Assembly: GCF_027359925.1 (NCBI RefSeq)
Contig: NZ_CP114769.1
Span: 79,070 to 143,069, forward strand
Source of the DNA: Hymenobacter canadensis
GTDB lineage: Bacteria; Bacteroidota; Bacteroidia; Cytophagales; Hymenobacteraceae
Length of the DNA stretch: 64,000 bases
Direction of reading: 5' to 3'
The position numbers and the translations under genes were made by a program. The notes below the pieces were generated by a model that had not been told where the DNA came from, did not search any database, and saw nothing but the letters and a program-made list of their open reading frames with translations. Shown piece by piece: positions 51,670 through 61,602 of this stretch (position 1 is its first letter; every line of letters starts with the position of its first letter).

Positions 51670-52338
51670 ATGCGTTCCGTGATACTCTTCCTGGTGCTAC
51701 TGGCCCTGGCCGCGCTGGCGGCGCTGCTGTGGTGGCGCTTTAAGGGTTCTGGGCAGCCGGCCGCACCGGCTGCGGCGCTGGCCACGCGCAACCATCATTC
51801 CCTGCGCACCTTCCACTACGAGCCCGCCGCCGCCGCTCAGGCTGCGATAGCCGCTGTCCCCCCCGAAGCCGGGGCGGCCCTGGCCCGGCTGCTTCCCGCA
51901 GAAGACCTAGCCGGTATGGAACCGGGGCAATCTGCCGAAGCAGAATCAGCCACAACGCTGGTCGACAGTCGGCATGCCGATGGCGAGCATCCAGACCAGG
52001 TCCCACCAGCGGCGGAAGCTCCCCGGCCAGCTTCCATTCGTCACGCCGCTGGGGCCTTGGGCTCTCTCCTGGATGCGCAGGAAGACGCGGCGGCACCCGT
52101 TAAGCCGGCTTCTGCGCCGGCAACGGAAACTGACGAGGAGCCGGCAGAAGCCCTCTTTCATAATCCCCTCACTGCGCCGGCGCCCACAGCCAACGACCAG
52201 GCGAACCGCGCCGCCGCAATCGCCCTGCGCCAACAGCGCCGGGCCCGCATGAGCGCGGATGCCGCCGCCCAACGCGCGGCGCTGAGCGACCTGTTTCCCG
52301 GCGCCGGCAATGCCATTCCCACGACCAAACCCTCTTAA
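51670..52338 (+). CDS. Membrane-anchored Ala-rich protein at the start of the tra operon
   Basis: The 222-residue protein has an N-terminal membrane helix (SVILFLVLLALAALAALLWW) and an Ala/Pro/Glu-rich low-complexity body ending RQQRRARMSADAAAQRAALSDLF. It is first in the plus-strand conjugation gene set. No family was recognised; an envelope scaffold role is possible. Confidence 0.55.
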   Translation: MRSVILFLVLLALAALAALLWWRFKGSGQPAAPAAALATRNHHSLRTFHYEPAAAAQAAIAAVPPEAGAALARLLPAEDLAGMEPGQSAEAESATTLVDSRHADGEHPDQVPPAAEAPRPASIRHAAGALGSLLDAQEDAAAPVKPASAPATETDEEPAEALFHNPLTAPAPTANDQANRAAAIALRQQRRARMSADAAAQRAALSDLFPGAGNAIPTTKPS

Positions 52339-52398
52339 ATGTCCCGCTTGGCTTTCCGGGGAGATAAGCACCCTATTTCCACCTATTACCCCTTTTCT

Positions 52399-52818
52399 AT
52401 GCTACCCCATTTGCTTTCCCGGGCCCGTACCTACGCCGTAACGGCCCCTGAAACCCTGCGCACGCTGGCCGCGGCCGGCCGGAGCTACCAGCCTTCCAAA
52501 GCCGAGCTGCGCGCCGGGGCCCTGCTGACCACCCTGGCCCTGGCCACCAGCCCGGCCCGCGCCCAGCTGGGCGGGGGAGGCGCCGCGGCCGCGCTCGAAG
52601 GCGTGCAGGAAACCGTCGTGGGCATCGTGCAAGTCATTTTCGCCATCGTGCTCATCGTGGGTTTGATTCGCGTGGTAATGAAGTTTGTGCAGGGCGCCCC
52701 GGATGCGCTGGGCGCCCTGGGCTGGCTGGTGGGCGGTGTGATTCTGTGGTTTGGCTTTCAGCTCTTCAAGGACGATTTGGTCAGCGCCGTGGGCGGCGGG
52801 GACGGCGGCGTCCGCTAA
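52399..52818 (+). CDS. traE: DUF4134 conjugation protein (TraE-type)
   Basis: The start chosen is MLPHLLSRARTYAV; the frame is also open from 52339. The mature part (GGGGAAAALEGVQETVVGIVQ ... with two hydrophobic helices VIFAIVLIVGLIRVVMKFV and GWLVGGVILWFGFQLF) matches small DUF4134 membrane proteins that act like VirB2/3 components in Bacteroidota conjugation. 3 bases separate it from the next gene. Confidence 0.78.
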   Translation: MLPHLLSRARTYAVTAPETLRTLAAAGRSYQPSKAELRAGALLTTLALATSPARAQLGGGGAAAALEGVQETVVGIVQVIFAIVLIVGLIRVVMKFVQGAPDALGALGWLVGGVILWFGFQLFKDDLVSAVGGGDGGVR

Positions 52819-52821
52819 GCT

Positions 52822-53148
52822 ATGCGCTCCTACAAATCCATTGAGCGGCCCGCGCAGGTGCTGGGCATGAACCTGCAGGACTTGGGCATCATGGTCGGCC
52901 TGTTTATCGGCTCCGTGCTGCTGCTGGGCTTCCTGGGCATGGCCGTCAAGATTCCGCGCCTGGTGTACCTGCTCGTCATCGTCGGGGAGCTGGGCCTGAT
53001 TCTGGGTTTGCGCTACCTGAGCAAGAAGCAGGCGCCCGGCTTTCTGCTGGGCTGGCTCTCCTTCACCTTCATCCAGCCCCGCCGCGTGGCGGTGGGGCTA
53101 CTTCCCACTCCTTCCGATGACCAAAAAGCCCAAAACGGCCACGTTTAA
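52822..53148 (+). CDS. traF: DUF4133 conjugation protein (TraF-type)
   Basis: The 108-residue protein has two membrane helices (LGIMVGLFIGSVLLLGFLGM and LVYLLVIVGELGLILGLRYL) and the Arg-Pro start (YKSIERPAQVLGMNLQDL) typical of DUF4133, the VirB3-like partner of the TraG ATPase. Its end overlaps traG by 32 bases. Confidence 0.82.
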   Translation: MRSYKSIERPAQVLGMNLQDLGIMVGLFIGSVLLLGFLGMAVKIPRLVYLLVIVGELGLILGLRYLSKKQAPGFLLGWLSFTFIQPRRVAVGLLPTPSDDQKAQNGHV

Positions 53149-55732
53149 CGCCGTGATGCCCGTGCACAGCTTCGAGGGCGACAAGGTGGTCTTCAAGGAC
53201 GGCCGCGTCGCAGTGGGCTTCCGCGTGGAGCCCGCCGAGATGGAAAGCTGGACCGCGGACGACTACGCAGCCTTTCAGACCGCGCTGGTGGGCGTACTCC
53301 GACCCCTGCCGGTGGGCACCATTGTGCAGAAGACTGACATCTACTACGACCGGCCTTACCGCGAGGATAAGACCCAGCAGACTTACTTCGAGCACAAGAT
53401 GAACAAGCACTTCTTCGAGCGGCTGGTGCTGCTGCAGAAGTCCTACCTGTTCCTCTCCTTCGCCCCGGTAGCGGTCAAGTCGCCCAGGACCAACGCCGTG
53501 AATGCGCTGGTAGCCCGCGCCGGCGAGGCCGTGCTCAAGAATCCGTTTGCCCAACTCGTGCATACGCTCGAAGCGGCCGAGAGCGGCGCTGTGGAGTTCA
53601 TCCAGGGCCTCAAGAGCCTGGGCGGGGTCACCTTCGAGCGATTGCAAAGCACAGATATTCAGCAGCTCTACCGGCAGTACTTCAACCTCAACTTCGATGG
53701 CCAGCCCACCCGGCAGGAGCGTGAAATCGGCAACGACCTGGGCACTTTCAGCGTGGGCGAGCATAAGGTGAACGTGCTCTCGATGGTCGGGCAGGGCTCG
53801 GATGCCTACCCGGCCGTGCGCAACGGCTACGGGGTGACGGCGCCGATGCTCTACCCGCTCACCCACATGCTGCAGTGCCCGCACGTGCTCACCCAGGCCC
53901 TGCTCATTCACGATACCCGCGCTGAGTTAAGCAGCCTTGACACCGACCGCAAGCTCAACGCCTCCCTCTCGTTTCTGGCCACCCAGGACAACCATCTGCG
54001 GGCCGCCGAAGTCGAGGAGTTCACGGCCGAGGTGCGGGCCGAGAACAAGCAGATTGTGGGCCTGCACCTGAGCTGCGTGCTCTGGGACACCAGCGACACC
54101 AGCCGGCGCGAGAACGTGGAGCGGGCCACGGCGGCCTTTCGCTACATGTTCGGCACCGAAAGCGTAGTGGAAAGCTACCTGGCGCTGCCCGTGTTCTTCG
54201 GTCTGCTGCCGGGCAACGCCTGGCAGGTGCCGGACCGCTGGCTGACGAGCACCGCTGACCGCGGCGCCTGCTACACTCACTGGACGGCCACCTACAAGAC
54301 CGACCCGGTGGGGGAGTACCTGACTGACCGGTTCCGCAACCTGGTGCAGGTAAACCTATTCAACACGGCCCTGGACAACCAGAACGCCATTGTCATCGGG
54401 CCCTCGGGCTCGGGTAAGAGCTACACCTTCGGCAACCTGATTGTGCAGCGCTTCGAGAAAGGGGCTCGGCAGATTATCATGGACGTGGGCGGCACCTACC
54501 GCAACGTGCTGCAGTCGCTCAACGGCGAGGACTTTGACAACACCTACTTCGAGTACGACCCGCAGCGGCCCATCGAGTTCAACCCCTTCGTGGTGCCGCG
54601 CGACAACGCGGGCCGGTGGCTCTACAACGACGAGAAAACCAACTTTCACCTAGCCCTGCTGGCCGCGCTCTGGAAGGGCGGGAAGGACACGGCGCTGGAC
54701 AAGTCGGAGCGCACCATTCTCTCGCGCTTTCTGATTGAGTACTACGCCGGCCTGAACGAGAGCCCGCGCCTGAACCAAAAGGACGAGGAGTTTCCCGGCA
54801 TGGAGAGCTTCTACCGCTTCGTTGAGCAGTACGACCAGCAGATGCAGAAGCCGGTGGCTTTGCCCGGCGACGGGATGGAACCAGACCCATTGGACGGGGC
54901 CCGCCGGCAGTACCAGAAAAACCTGAAGTACATCGACATGCACCAGCTCTTTCTGGTACTGGGTCAGTACATCACCGGCGGCCGCTACGAGCGGGTGCTC
55001 AACGCCCAGCGCGACGTGGATTTGAGCGAATACCGGCTCATCTGCTTTGATCTGGCCAAAGTGCAGGCTGACCCCGACCTCTACCCCGTGGTGGCCATGC
55101 TTATCACCGAACTGAGCCTGGACCTGTTCCGCAAGTTTCCCGACGACATCAAGTACATCGCCCTGGATGAGGCCTGGACCATGCTCTCGGGGGTGCTCTC
55201 GGAATTCATCGAGTCGATGTACCGCACCATTCGCAAAACCAACGGCTCGGTGACCATCATCACCCAGGGCATCACCGAGATTACCAGCAGCAAGATCGGG
55301 CCGGCCATCATCAACAACTCAGCCACCAAGATTATTCTGCGCCACGTCAATCCTGACTCGCTGGCGCAGCTGCAGGCCCCACTGGGTTTGACGGGCCACG
55401 AGATGGATTTGATTAAATCGGTGCGCTCGACGGAAGCCCTGCGGGAGTTCTTCATCAAGCAGGGGGGCAAGGGCAAGGTTTACGCCCTAGAGGCCTCCCC
55501 CCAGCTCGATGCCATCCTGACCTCCAAGCCCGTGGAGCGTAACTACCTGGGCAAGCTAGTGAAGTTCTATCAGCAGACCCAGCAGCGGCCCCGGACCGAT
55601 AAGAACGGCCACGTACTGCTGAATGCCGCGGGGCAGGTGGAGTACGAGCCGGTGCAGGTGCAGCGCCTGGAATACGCCGTCGACCAGTTTGTGGAGGATA
55701 AACAGAACCGCAAAGGGCTCCTGGCCTCATGA
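53117..55732 (+). CDS. traG: VirB4-type conjugation ATPase TraG
   Basis: The 871-residue protein has Walker A GPSGSGKSYTFGN (from about 428) and Walker B YIALDEAWTML (about 680), with downstream sensor region NGSVTIITQGITEITSSKIG. It powers assembly of the mating apparatus at the inner membrane. Length and layout are normal for Bacteroidota TraG. The stop overlaps the next gene in ATGA. Confidence 0.92.
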   Translation: MTKKPKTATFNAVMPVHSFEGDKVVFKDGRVAVGFRVEPAEMESWTADDYAAFQTALVGVLRPLPVGTIVQKTDIYYDRPYREDKTQQTYFEHKMNKHFFERLVLLQKSYLFLSFAPVAVKSPRTNAVNALVARAGEAVLKNPFAQLVHTLEAAESGAVEFIQGLKSLGGVTFERLQSTDIQQLYRQYFNLNFDGQPTRQEREIGNDLGTFSVGEHKVNVLSMVGQGSDAYPAVRNGYGVTAPMLYPLTHMLQCPHVLTQALLIHDTRAELSSLDTDRKLNASLSFLATQDNHLRAAEVEEFTAEVRAENKQIVGLHLSCVLWDTSDTSRRENVERATAAFRYMFGTESVVESYLALPVFFGLLPGNAWQVPDRWLTSTADRGACYTHWTATYKTDPVGEYLTDRFRNLVQVNLFNTALDNQNAIVIGPSGSGKSYTFGNLIVQRFEKGARQIIMDVGGTYRNVLQSLNGEDFDNTYFEYDPQRPIEFNPFVVPRDNAGRWLYNDEKTNFHLALLAALWKGGKDTALDKSERTILSRFLIEYYAGLNESPRLNQKDEEFPGMESFYRFVEQYDQQMQKPVALPGDGMEPDPLDGARRQYQKNLKYIDMHQLFLVLGQYITGGRYERVLNAQRDVDLSEYRLICFDLAKVQADPDLYPVVAMLITELSLDLFRKFPDDIKYIALDEAWTMLSGVLSEFIESMYRTIRKTNGSVTIITQGITEITSSKIGPAIINNSATKIILRHVNPDSLAQLQAPLGLTGHEMDLIKSVRSTEALREFFIKQGGKGKVYALEASPQLDAILTSKPVERNYLGKLVKFYQQTQQRPRTDKNGHVLLNAAGQVEYEPVQVQRLEYAVDQFVEDKQNRKGLLAS

Positions 55733-56877
55733 GTATGCTGGGGAGTATACTCGCGATGGTTGCCTACGGCATCGACCCGGGCTTTCTGCGGGCCTGCGAC
55801 CAGACCCTGCAGGTCGTGCTCACCGCCTGCCGCTTCATCACGCCCAGTTTGATGGGCATTGCGCTGCTCTACACCATCGGGCGCGGTTTCATCTCCGGCA
55901 GCGGGCTGGCCATGGACTGGGGACCGATTATCAAGGCGACCTGGATATTTTTCCTGCTCTTCTTTTACCAAACGCTGATGGACACGCTAGGGGCGGGGCT
56001 GGCGGCCTTCACGGCCATGTTTTCCACCGACATGTCGGCCGCGGAAGCCATTCGAGACCTGACCACGCCAGCGTCGGTAGCTGCCGCGGCGCGTAACGAC
56101 TCCATGGGCATTGGCGACATCGTGGCGGGCGCCAGCTCGCTGATGACCAGCATTGGGCAGACGCTGAGCTCGTTCACACTCTCGGGCATCCTTACCCGAC
56201 TGTTTACGGCCACGGCGGTGCTCATCATCCGTCATATCATGCAGTTCATCCAGCAGTTCATTCTGGGCTTTCTGTACGTGTGCGGGCCGATTGCCATGAC
56301 CCTATCAGTGATTCCGGCTTTTGGTCAGCTGGCTATGAAGTGGCTACAAAACTTCCTGGCCGTGCAGCTCTGGGGGCTGACGTTTGTGCTGCTCGACACC
56401 ATCTATGGCTTTTACGCCGAAACCGCGCAGGCTCCCAACGGCCTGTTCAGCGGGCTCACAGGCGGCGTGCAGCAATCGGTGGATGATGAGAAGTTCATGG
56501 TCATGTCCGTGGCCTTCGTGCTGCTTTACGTGATGGTGCCATATCTCACGTCGATGTTCATCGGATCCTCGGCCGTGCAAAGCTTCGCGGGCTCCATGGT
56601 CGGCTCGGCCGTAGGTGCAGCAACGGTTGCTGCCGGCGTAGCCTCGCCTGGTGGCGGGGGCCTGTCGAGTGCCGTGGGCCGCGCCCTGGGAAATGGGGGC
56701 AACCGCGGCGGGGGAGGGGGTCAAAGCTCCGGTGGGGGAGGCTGTGGTGTCGGCGGTAGCAGCGAGGCGGGCGAATCGGCTGCCTCCTCGGCTTCCTCGG
56801 GCCTGCCCACCATCACCATGTCAGAAGCATTGAACCCGTCTTACCGCCAGCGGGCCTCCGGCATCTGGACCCAATAA
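55729..56877 (+). CDS. traJ: VirB6/TrbL-like membrane protein (TraJ-type)
   Basis: The 382-residue protein has about six membrane helices (CRFITPSLMGIALLYTIGRG, TWIFFLLFFYQTLMDTLGAG, FILGFLYVCGPIAMTLSVIP, FVLLYVMVPYLTSMFIGSSA) and a Gly/Ser-rich tail with NRGGGGGQSSGGGG. It is the polytopic channel component by position after traG and by fold type. Confidence 0.8.
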   Translation: MSMLGSILAMVAYGIDPGFLRACDQTLQVVLTACRFITPSLMGIALLYTIGRGFISGSGLAMDWGPIIKATWIFFLLFFYQTLMDTLGAGLAAFTAMFSTDMSAAEAIRDLTTPASVAAAARNDSMGIGDIVAGASSLMTSIGQTLSSFTLSGILTRLFTATAVLIIRHIMQFIQQFILGFLYVCGPIAMTLSVIPAFGQLAMKWLQNFLAVQLWGLTFVLLDTIYGFYAETAQAPNGLFSGLTGGVQQSVDDEKFMVMSVAFVLLYVMVPYLTSMFIGSSAVQSFAGSMVGSAVGAATVAAGVASPGGGGLSSAVGRALGNGGNRGGGGGQSSGGGGCGVGGSSEAGESAASSASSGLPTITMSEALNPSYRQRASGIWTQ

Positions 56878-56899
56878 CCCACCCATCTGATTCCTATCC

Positions 56900-57547
56900 A
56901 TGAAGAATCTTCCCTTATTTATCGCGGCAGGCTTTACCATCGGCCTGACTGCTGCCTGCCAATCCAACCCTACGCCGGAAGCCGCTACTGCCCCGGACGC
57001 ACCAGCAGCAACTCAACCTGCAGCTAACCTTCTAGCCCCACTGCCCATCACGGCCGTGAACATCAAGCCCGGCGTGGCCGAGCAGACTCCTCGCGAGGGC
57101 TATCTGCAGGTCATTTCCGCCAAAGTCTTAAAAACCGAGCCTATGCAGCTGCGGCTGCCAGCTCAGTGGCAGTCGGACCCAGACAGGGCAGACGGTGCGA
57201 AGGCGGCCCCCGGCTACCGCATTTCCTACGAGGCTGTGCTGCAGTGGATCCCCCAGGGCTTCGGCCGCCAGAAGGTGCCGGCGTCGCTGCCACTGTACTC
57301 GCCTAATGGCCGGGATACCCTAGCCTCCTTCCGGATCGGGGGCCTAAACCTGAATGTGCCCGGCCGGGAGCGGTACTCGGTCACCCCCATTGAGCCCCGT
57401 AAGCCCCTGACCGTGCGCGGCACGCTCTACGCCTACACAGGCCAAAACGAGCAGAAGCAGCCGGTTCTGGTGATATACCCTTACCACGGCCGCGCTGGTG
57501 GGTTCGATGACTCATTCAAAAAAGTGCTGTTGCCCATCAGCCAATGA
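56900..57547 (+). CDS. Putative conjugation lipoprotein
   Basis: The 215-residue protein has a type II signal peptide (MKNLPLFIAAGFTIGLTAAC; Cys20 in the lipobox LTAAC) and an Ala/Pro-rich spacer. The C-terminal beta domain (YLQVISAKVLKTEPMQLRLP ... TVRGTLYAYTGQNEQKQ) is not recognised. It lies inside the tra operon between traJ and traK, a place where a VirB7-like outer-membrane lipoprotein would fit. That role is inference. Confidence 0.6.
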   Translation: MKNLPLFIAAGFTIGLTAACQSNPTPEAATAPDAPAATQPAANLLAPLPITAVNIKPGVAEQTPREGYLQVISAKVLKTEPMQLRLPAQWQSDPDRADGAKAAPGYRISYEAVLQWIPQGFGRQKVPASLPLYSPNGRDTLASFRIGGLNLNVPGRERYSVTPIEPRKPLTVRGTLYAYTGQNEQKQPVLVIYPYHGRAGGFDDSFKKVLLPISQ

Positions 57548-57596
57548 GGGCGGTGCAGAGAAGACGCACCATTTACCATAACCAGACTCTCAATCA

Positions 57597-58346
57597 ATGG
57601 ATTCCGCCAAAGACTTAAGTACCTCTTTCTCCACCATGCGCAATCTGGCGCTGGGCAGCGTGCTGGCCCTGCTGCTGGTGGCCCTGGCCTCGGGCTTTCT
57701 CGTGTACCGGGCCTACGAAAACAGCGGCCGGCGCGTGTACGTCGTCTCGCAAACTGGCTCGGTGGCGGCCCTCTCGGCTGGCAACGATGCCCATACCCTT
57801 TACGAGGCCCGCAACCTGGTGCGCCAGTTCATGCAGACCATGTTCGGCCACGACCAATACACCTACAAGGCCAACCTGGACGCGGCTCTGCCCCTGATTG
57901 AAGGCCGCGGCGGCCGGCGCATCTACGAGGGCTTTACCCGCGGGCAGGTGCTGCAGAACTACGAGCGCTACGCGGCTCGCAACGTGGTGAGTGTGGACAG
58001 CGTGCTTGTGGACATGAGCAAGCGCCCCTGGTCGGGCTCGGTGTTTATCAAGCAGCGCATTTTCATCGGCGGCCAGCAGAAGGAGCCTTTGCCGCTAGCC
58101 GCTAAGTTCAACCTGGAGGAAACCAACCGCTCGGATGCCAACCCCTACGGGCTGCTCATCACCAACTTCGACTACATCCCCTACACCCCGCAGCTGACGC
58201 GGGAAGAGCAGGAGCTGCTGCAGGCCCAGGAAACCGACCGGCAGCGCCGCCTGCAGGAAGCCGAGCGCGGCTTGGCTCCAGCCGATGCGCCTGCCGCTCC
58301 AACGGCTCCCGCCGCCATTTCAGCCCCCATTACTCCAGCTAACTGA
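57597..58346 (+). CDS. traK: VirB8-like conjugation protein TraK
   Basis: The 249-residue protein has one N-terminal membrane helix (LALGSVLALLLVALASGFLVY) and a periplasmic domain (NLVRQFMQTMFGHDQYTYKA ... SVFIKQRIFIGGQQKEPLPL) typical of Bacteroidota TraK. The Pro/Ala-rich tail is longer than usual. Confidence 0.85.
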   Translation: MDSAKDLSTSFSTMRNLALGSVLALLLVALASGFLVYRAYENSGRRVYVVSQTGSVAALSAGNDAHTLYEARNLVRQFMQTMFGHDQYTYKANLDAALPLIEGRGGRRIYEGFTRGQVLQNYERYAARNVVSVDSVLVDMSKRPWSGSVFIKQRIFIGGQQKEPLPLAAKFNLEETNRSDANPYGLLITNFDYIPYTPQLTREEQELLQAQETDRQRRLQEAERGLAPADAPAAPTAPAAISAPITPAN

Positions 58347-58351
58347 CCTCC

Positions 58352-59263
58352 ATGCTTTCACTGATGCGTAATTACTCCCTTACGGCCCTACTAGGGCTAG
58401 TTCTAGCCTTAGGTATTTCTACGCCGGCAGCCGCGCAAAGCGCCGCTCCTTCCCCAGCGCGGGCCGTGGTGGCCACCGACAACCTGCTCGACGTGGCCGT
58501 GTCCGACTCCTCCACCACCTACCTGGTTTTTGGCGGGCCGGTGTCGCTGGTGGACGTGGGCATGGCCAATAATTACCTGGTCAAGATTGAAGCGAATGCC
58601 GTGTTTGTGCGGGCTAAGCGCAAGCACGCGCCCCCCACGCCCATGCTCATCCGCTACGGCTCCAAGTACTGGATGGGCCGTCTCGTGTATGTGAACCGCC
58701 CGGTGCTGCAGCTCTACGACTTTCAAAAAGACGGCGCGCTAAGTGTCAACGGCAAAAGCGCCAGCTCCACGGGTGCGGCCCCGCAAAACGAGCTGGCCCT
58801 GGACAAGGAGCGGGAGAAGAAAGCCGTCGTCGAAGGCAAGCTGCAGAAGCTACGCAAAGCTCGGGAGGAGCACCAGGCCGTGGCGGTGGTCGATAACGAC
58901 TTGGTCTTGTCGCTGGCCAACGTGCGCAACGACAAGGATTTCACTTACCTGCGCTTCAAGGTCATCAACAAGACCAACATCGACTACAACGTGGACTTCA
59001 CCGACTTCCAACTGGTGGAAAATGCCCAGCGCAAGTTTCTGGCCCGCAAAAAGAATGAGGCCCGGCGCCCACTAGCCCCCTCCGGCGGAGGAGCCAACCA
59101 GGTGATTACCGGCCGCACCACGGGTTACCTGACCTACGCCATTCCGCTGTATGCGGCCACCGAGCGCGGCTATCTGGAAGTGACCCTGCGCGAGCTCAAC
59201 GGGGCCCGCGTGCTGGTGCTGCCTGTGCCGTCCCGCGTGATTAACCGCGCCGCCACCATCTAA
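58352..59263 (+). CDS. traN: DUF4138 / VirB9-like conjugation protein TraN
   Basis: The 303-residue protein has a signal peptide (LLGLVLALGISTPAAAQ) and DUF4138 segments (VSDSSTTYLVFGGPVSLVDV, KADAVFVRAKR-like NAVFVRAKRKHAPPTP, NKTNIDYNVDFTDFQLV). It forms part of the outer-membrane core complex with TraM. It follows traK by 5 bases. Confidence 0.85.
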   Translation: MLSLMRNYSLTALLGLVLALGISTPAAAQSAAPSPARAVVATDNLLDVAVSDSSTTYLVFGGPVSLVDVGMANNYLVKIEANAVFVRAKRKHAPPTPMLIRYGSKYWMGRLVYVNRPVLQLYDFQKDGALSVNGKSASSTGAAPQNELALDKEREKKAVVEGKLQKLRKAREEHQAVAVVDNDLVLSLANVRNDKDFTYLRFKVINKTNIDYNVDFTDFQLVENAQRKFLARKKNEARRPLAPSGGGANQVITGRTTGYLTYAIPLYAATERGYLEVTLRELNGARVLVLPVPSRVINRAATI

Positions 59264-59280
59264 CCCTGCTTGGTATTTCT

Positions 59281-60675
59281 ATGGAACCTATCACTCCGAC
59301 TACCCAAGCTAACAGTCCGGCGGCCCGCTCGGAGAGCGAGCAGCCCAACCCGGCGGCCGCTCCCGTAAAGCGCACCCCCTCCGAGATGCTGCGCTCGAAC
59401 TGGATAGCCTTTGCCGGCCTACTGCTGGTGCTCATCATCGGCGGCTTGTTTCTGTGGTTGAAAGCCGCCAAAGACGCGGCTCAGCAGGAGCGCGAGCCTG
59501 TCGCGGCCGCCTCGGTTAACATTGAGCCCGAGATTCCGTCCGTGGAAACGGCGCCCCCGGCGCCCATAACCTCGCCCTCCGCGCAAATGGAAGCCCAGCG
59601 CCGCGCCGAGCAGGACGCCCAGAGTGCCCCGGCCCGGGCCACGAACCAGGATGTCGTGGACGTGTTTGCCGTCGATACTACCGGCCTGGCATTGCGCAAG
59701 CGGCGCCGCACCCAGGCCATGGCGATGGCCGAGGCCCGCCGCACGGAAGCCGCCCGCTTAGCCGCGGCCGACGTGGACACTATCGAGACCACCATTCAAG
59801 ACCCCACTACGGGCTCTTACCGTGCTCAGACGCTGGTGGTAGCCCGCCGGCGCCTCACGACCGCTGGCGGGGGAGGTGGCCGCCAGGCTGGTACCGGTCG
59901 AACCGGCCGCAGCCTGGCACCTACGCGAGATGTGGACGGTACTCCGTTTGAAACCGACCCGGACGTGCTGGCTATGCTGGGCTCCTCGCCGCCGGAAACC
60001 CGCGCTGCCTACGAGCGCATGACCGGCAAGCGCTACCGCGACCCCAGTCAGACCGCGCAGCTGCTAGCCAACCGCATGAGCGCGCCCAACATGGACGGCT
60101 TTAACACCGTGAAAGTGGGCAACGCCAGCCGAATGATGGCCCAGGGCAACCAGCGGGAGCAGCTGGTGCCAGACGTGTTTTTCAAGTGCGTCATCAACGG
60201 CGAGCAGAAGGTGCGCACCGGCTCGGTGGTCATCCTGCGTCTGCTAGAGGATGCGGTCATTTCCGGGGTGACCTTCCCCAAGAACATGGTCTTTGCCGGC
60301 ATGGCCACCGTGGGCACCAACAACGTGACGCTGGAAGTTAACCGCCTGGGCCCAACGCGGGTGCAGGCCGACATCTACGACTTCAACTACATGCCCGGCA
60401 TCATGATTGACCCGGTCAAGCGCGTGGCCAAGGAGGCGGGCATGGCTGGCAATGAGCTGCAGCAGCAAACCACCCAGGAAATCAGCACGGCCATTGACCG
60501 CTCGGCTTCGGCTGCCAACACTGTGGTGGGTGTGGGCGGCCGCGTGGCCGCCTCGGTGCTCGCCCGGCCTAAAACCCGCACGAAGCTGCGCGACGTGCTG
60601 CTGCCCGATGGCTACCCCCTCCTGATTACCACCGCCACCGCTGGCCAGCTGGGCTCGGAAGCGGCGGCCCGCTAA
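59281..60675 (+). CDS. traM: VirB10-like conjugation protein TraM
   Basis: The 464-residue protein has a cytoplasmic N-terminus, one membrane helix (about 41-60, WIAFAGLLLVLIIGGLFLWL), a long Ala/Arg-rich spacer and a C-terminal TraM domain (FFKCVINGEQKVRTGSVVIL ... FPKNMVFAGMATVGTNNVTL). It spans the periplasm and links inner and outer membrane. Normal length. Confidence 0.85.
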   Translation: MEPITPTTQANSPAARSESEQPNPAAAPVKRTPSEMLRSNWIAFAGLLLVLIIGGLFLWLKAAKDAAQQEREPVAAASVNIEPEIPSVETAPPAPITSPSAQMEAQRRAEQDAQSAPARATNQDVVDVFAVDTTGLALRKRRRTQAMAMAEARRTEAARLAAADVDTIETTIQDPTTGSYRAQTLVVARRRLTTAGGGGGRQAGTGRTGRSLAPTRDVDGTPFETDPDVLAMLGSSPPETRAAYERMTGKRYRDPSQTAQLLANRMSAPNMDGFNTVKVGNASRMMAQGNQREQLVPDVFFKCVINGEQKVRTGSVVILRLLEDAVISGVTFPKNMVFAGMATVGTNNVTLEVNRLGPTRVQADIYDFNYMPGIMIDPVKRVAKEAGMAGNELQQQTTQEISTAIDRSASAANTVVGVGGRVAASVLARPKTRTKLRDVLLPDGYPLLITTATAGQLGSEAAAR

Positions 60676-60705
60676 TCCTTTCTGTTCACCTAACCGGATA
60701 CGAAG

Positions 60706-61596
60706 ATGAAGAAGATACTTTTGCCGGCCCTCGTGGCGCTCGCACTACTTCTGGCGGCCCCTGGGGAATCAAGCGCCCAGATGGTAGTGAATGACCCGCT
60801 GCATATGGGCGTGCAGATCGGAGAGTTTGCCAAGCGCCTCGCGCAGTGGACTGAAACGGTCCAGAGCTACCAGGTCATTAAGGATGCCCGGCAGATTGCC
60901 GGCGTCACCAAAGACATCACCGGGCAAGTGAAGGAAATCAGTGACCAGACCCTGCAGCTGCAGCGCCAAGTGCAGGCCGACCTGCGCAATGTGCAGAGCA
61001 TTCAGGATCTGCGCCTCTCCAACCCCCAGGAGCTGTTTGCCCGCGCCCTGGCCATGTCGGGCCGCGGGCAAAGCAACCAGTATATGCCCGTGTTTCAGAA
61101 GGCCGAGCGCCTGCGCCAGGCCCTGCAAATGAGCAACCCCCAACAGGATGTGAACACGGTCTATGACGTGTTCTCCCGCTTCGGCTCGGGGGCCACGGCG
61201 GGCAACAACCGCATGAGCTCTCAGCAGTACCAGCAGAAGCGCGAGGAAGCGGCCGTCTCCACGTTTGCCTACGAGGAGATGATGCAGAAAAAGAAGATTG
61301 CCACCGCCTTCGGCTACTACAAGATTGCCGACGAGATGACTCAGCAGAGCATCGAGATGAATGCCACGCTCAAGAACCCCGGCCGCTACGCCATGACCGA
61401 AGGTGAGCGGATGGTGGCCCTGAATACCTCCAACGATAATATGATTAAAGCCATGCAGCTGCGGCAGGAAGCAGACCGCTTGCTGGCCGAAGCCGCCCAG
61501 CCTGGCCCCTCGCGGCAGGCGGCGGAAATGGTGTACTCCGACATCCTGGTGCAGAACGCCCTTATCAAGGCCGACCGGGCCCGTCCCCGCAACTAA
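60706..61596 (+). CDS. traI: DUF4141 / VirB5-like conjugation protein (TraI-type)
   Basis: The 296-residue protein has a signal peptide (LPALVALALLLAAPGESSAQ) and a long helical body (QIGEFAKRLAQWTETVQSYQ ... LQLQRQVQADLRNVQS) typical of DUF4141 proteins related to the minor pilin VirB5. In CTnDOT-like elements this gene precedes traJ; here it follows traM. Confidence 0.78.
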   Translation: MKKILLPALVALALLLAAPGESSAQMVVNDPLHMGVQIGEFAKRLAQWTETVQSYQVIKDARQIAGVTKDITGQVKEISDQTLQLQRQVQADLRNVQSIQDLRLSNPQELFARALAMSGRGQSNQYMPVFQKAERLRQALQMSNPQQDVNTVYDVFSRFGSGATAGNNRMSSQQYQQKREEAAVSTFAYEEMMQKKKIATAFGYYKIADEMTQQSIEMNATLKNPGRYAMTEGERMVALNTSNDNMIKAMQLRQEADRLLAEAAQPGPSRQAAEMVYSDILVQNALIKADRARPRN

Positions 61597-61602
61597 CCCC
61601 TT

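Noticed and set aside
53069..53911. 280-codon minus-strand frame inside traG
   Set aside because: Antisense shadow of traG, which has Walker motifs and overlaps properly with its neighbours.
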